From Clostridia bacterium (GTDB taxonomy: Bacteria; Bacillota; Clostridia; Oscillospirales; Acutalibacteraceae), in NCBI GenBank assembly GCA_017438845.1, contig JAFRUO010000004.1:36273-100272 (forward strand): 64,000 nt of DNA, read 5' to 3'. Made by a program: the position numbers and the translations under genes. This document shows positions 63,383-64,000 of the stretch, piece by piece. The stretch's first letter is position 1, and each line of letters begins with the position of its first letter. Below the pieces are notes generated by a model. The model had not been told where the DNA came from. It worked only from the letters and a program-made list of their open reading frames with translations, and did no database searches.

Positions 63383-63820
63383 ATGTTTGTAAAGCAGATT
63401 TCTATTTTTATGGAAAACAAACCCGGCAGGCTTGCCGAACTTTCGTCTCTTTTAGCGGAAAACAACATCGACCTTCGGGCAATTTCCATTGCCGATACAA
63501 AGGAGTTCGGTATTGTAAGACTTATTGTCAATGACCTTGACAAAGCGGTTAAAGTGCTTACGGATGGCGGCTGGGTGTTTAAAATTACTCCCGTTATTGC
63601 CGTTATTATTCCCGATCAGGCAGGCAGAATGGCTGATGTGTTAAAGGCGATTAATGAAGCGGAAATTGCCGTTGAATACATATATGCAGTAATTTCTCAT
63701 AAGGATAACAACGCCTGCATTATCGTAAGAGTTGTCGACAAGATGGGCGAGAAAGCCGTTGAAGCTCTTAACAGCAGGGGATATACGGTTATTTCTCAGG
63801 AGCAGTTAAGCGAAGTTTAA
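63383..63820 (+). CDS. Tandem ACT-domain protein
   Basis: 145 residues from ATG 63383 (GGAGGG site). Two ACT domains (about 1-68 and 70-142): VKQISIFMENKPGRLAELSSLLAENNIDLRAISIA and VIAVIIPDQAGRMADVLKAINEAEIAVEYIYA. ACT domains bind amino acids. Such proteins often follow paaK in Firmicutes and archaea and probably sense an aromatic amino acid, the expected end product. No enzymatic domain. Confidence 0.9.
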   Translation: MFVKQISIFMENKPGRLAELSSLLAENNIDLRAISIADTKEFGIVRLIVNDLDKAVKVLTDGGWVFKITPVIAVIIPDQAGRMADVLKAINEAEIAVEYIYAVISHKDNNACIIVRVVDKMGEKAVEALNSRGYTVISQEQLSEV

Positions 63821-63835
63821 CAGTTTTAATAAGCA

Positions 63836-63866
63836 ATACGGGCAGTAATTCTGCCCGTATTTTTTG
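63836..63866 (+). terminator. Terminator of the aryl-acid operon
   Basis: ATACGGGCAG / CTGCCCGTAT, 10 pairs, loop TAATT, followed by five T. Confidence 0.93.
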
Positions 63867-63875
63867 TATAATGAA

Positions 63876-63898
63876 AACCACGCGATAGTCGCGTGGTT
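63876..63898. other. Perfect hairpin before a truncated downstream gene
   Basis: AACCACGCGA-TAG-TCGCGTGGTT, a 10-pair stem with a 3-base loop. It is not followed by T. TATAAT occurs just before (63867-63872) and after it (63938-63943). It could be a subterminal hairpin of an IS200/IS605-like element left end; without the following sequence this cannot be decided. Confidence 0.5.
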
Positions 63899-63914
63899 CA
63901 GAAAAGGTTAACCG

Positions 63915-63995
63915 ATGAAAAGAACCTCCGCAGCGTGTATAATAGAAAAGACCTGCCAGTCAAAAAATACACAAAACGGAGGTAAAAAACGATGA
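63915..63995 (+). CDS. Possible 26-codon leader peptide
   Basis: An ATG with GAAAAGG 7 bases upstream opens a 26-codon frame (MKRTSAACIIEK... ending GGKKR) whose TGA overlaps the next ATG as ATGA. The frame carries the CGGAGGT ribosome site of the next gene. A complementary ACCTCCG (63924-63930) lies near its start. It may couple or regulate translation of the truncated gene, or be chance. Confidence 0.4.
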   Translation: MKRTSAACIIEKTCQSKNTQNGGKKR

Positions 63996-64000
63996 AAAAA
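63992..64000 (+). CDS. Start of a gene truncated by the window end
   Basis: Only ATG AAA AAA is visible, with a strong CGGAGGT site 8-9 bases upstream. The product cannot be identified. The preceding hairpin and hidden-ribosome-site arrangement would suit an IS200-type transposase gene, among other things. Confidence 0.5.

Overview
The window reads as chromosomal DNA of an anaerobic, low-to-middle GC, endospore-forming Firmicute of class Clostridia, most likely a gut or rumen relative of the Ruminococcaceae/Oscillospirales. This rests on a spoIIR gene and an alpha/beta small acid-soluble spore protein gene, Gram-positive signatures (HPr and HPr kinase, WhiA, RapZ, FtsEX with a PcsB-like hydrolase), an oxygen-sensitive type of Fe-S indolepyruvate:ferredoxin oxidoreductase, and several intracellular glycoside hydrolases. 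No species can be named from the sequence alone. Genes are densely packed and nearly all on the plus strand. Rho-independent hairpins and near-consensus sigma-A promoters (TTGACA/17/TATAAT type) are easy to see.

Layout. 1-4.9 kb: 3' end of a phospholipid synthase gene, a ClpE-type unfoldase, a bioY gene broken by an in-frame TAA, and a membrane-bound XRE regulator. 4.9-5.6 kb: tRNA-Gly(TCC) on the minus strand with a duplicated 3' end and an array of eight small hairpins. 5.7-11.6 kb: a large LacZ-type GH2 enzyme, a Crp/Fnr regulator, two small membrane-anchored proteins sharing a His/Cys motif, and a PucR/CdaR-type regulator. 11.8-16.3 kb: ftsE-ftsX, a PcsB-like M23 hydrolase and an S41 protease-like protein that has lost its catalytic Ser and Lys. 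17-26 kb: greA, a lysS fused to a Trbp111-like domain, a membrane-anchored clostripain-family protein, an OmpA-like lipoprotein, nadE and a polysaccharide deacetylase. 26-32.6 kb: HPr, uvrC, a HAD phosphatase, rsmD, coaD, a coiled-coil protein, a DUF4830-like protein, an RsuA-type pseudouridine synthase and spoIIR. 32.6-38.5 kb: GH20 hexosaminidase, Na/Pi cotransporter with PhoU tail, DegV, a surface protein and an AIM24 protein. 38.5-40 kb: two minus-strand membrane proteins around tRNA-Leu(TAG) with a second copy of the hairpin array. 40-45 kb: a second GH2 enzyme, a WYL regulator, pgk and tpiA. 45-48.7 kb, minus strand: a PrsA-like foldase, the spore protein and a GH51 arabinofuranosidase. 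48.9-56.3 kb: hprK, ROK glucokinase, murB, rapZ, whiA, typA and an amidohydrolase. 56.3-63.8 kb: an apparent aryl-acid operon (Na+ symporter, AMP-forming acyl-CoA ligase, iorA, iorB, paaK, ACT protein). 63.87-64 kb: hairpin, 26-codon leader frame and the first codons of a truncated gene.

How it fits together. The hydrolases (two GH2, GH20, GH51) have no signal peptides and should act on imported oligosaccharides. Glucokinase, pgk and tpiA carry the sugars into glycolysis, and HPr plus HPr kinase supply the carbon-catabolite switch. FtsEX, the M23 hydrolase and the S41-like protein look like one cell-wall remodelling unit. The last operon is best explained as import and CoA activation of aryl acids such as phenylacetate or indoleacetate, followed by ferredoxin-dependent reductive carboxylation to aryl-pyruvates for amino acid synthesis; the opposite, fermentative direction cannot be excluded. 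The most unusual non-coding feature is the hairpin array that occurs twice, each time joined to a tRNA 3' end, with compensatory base changes between copies.
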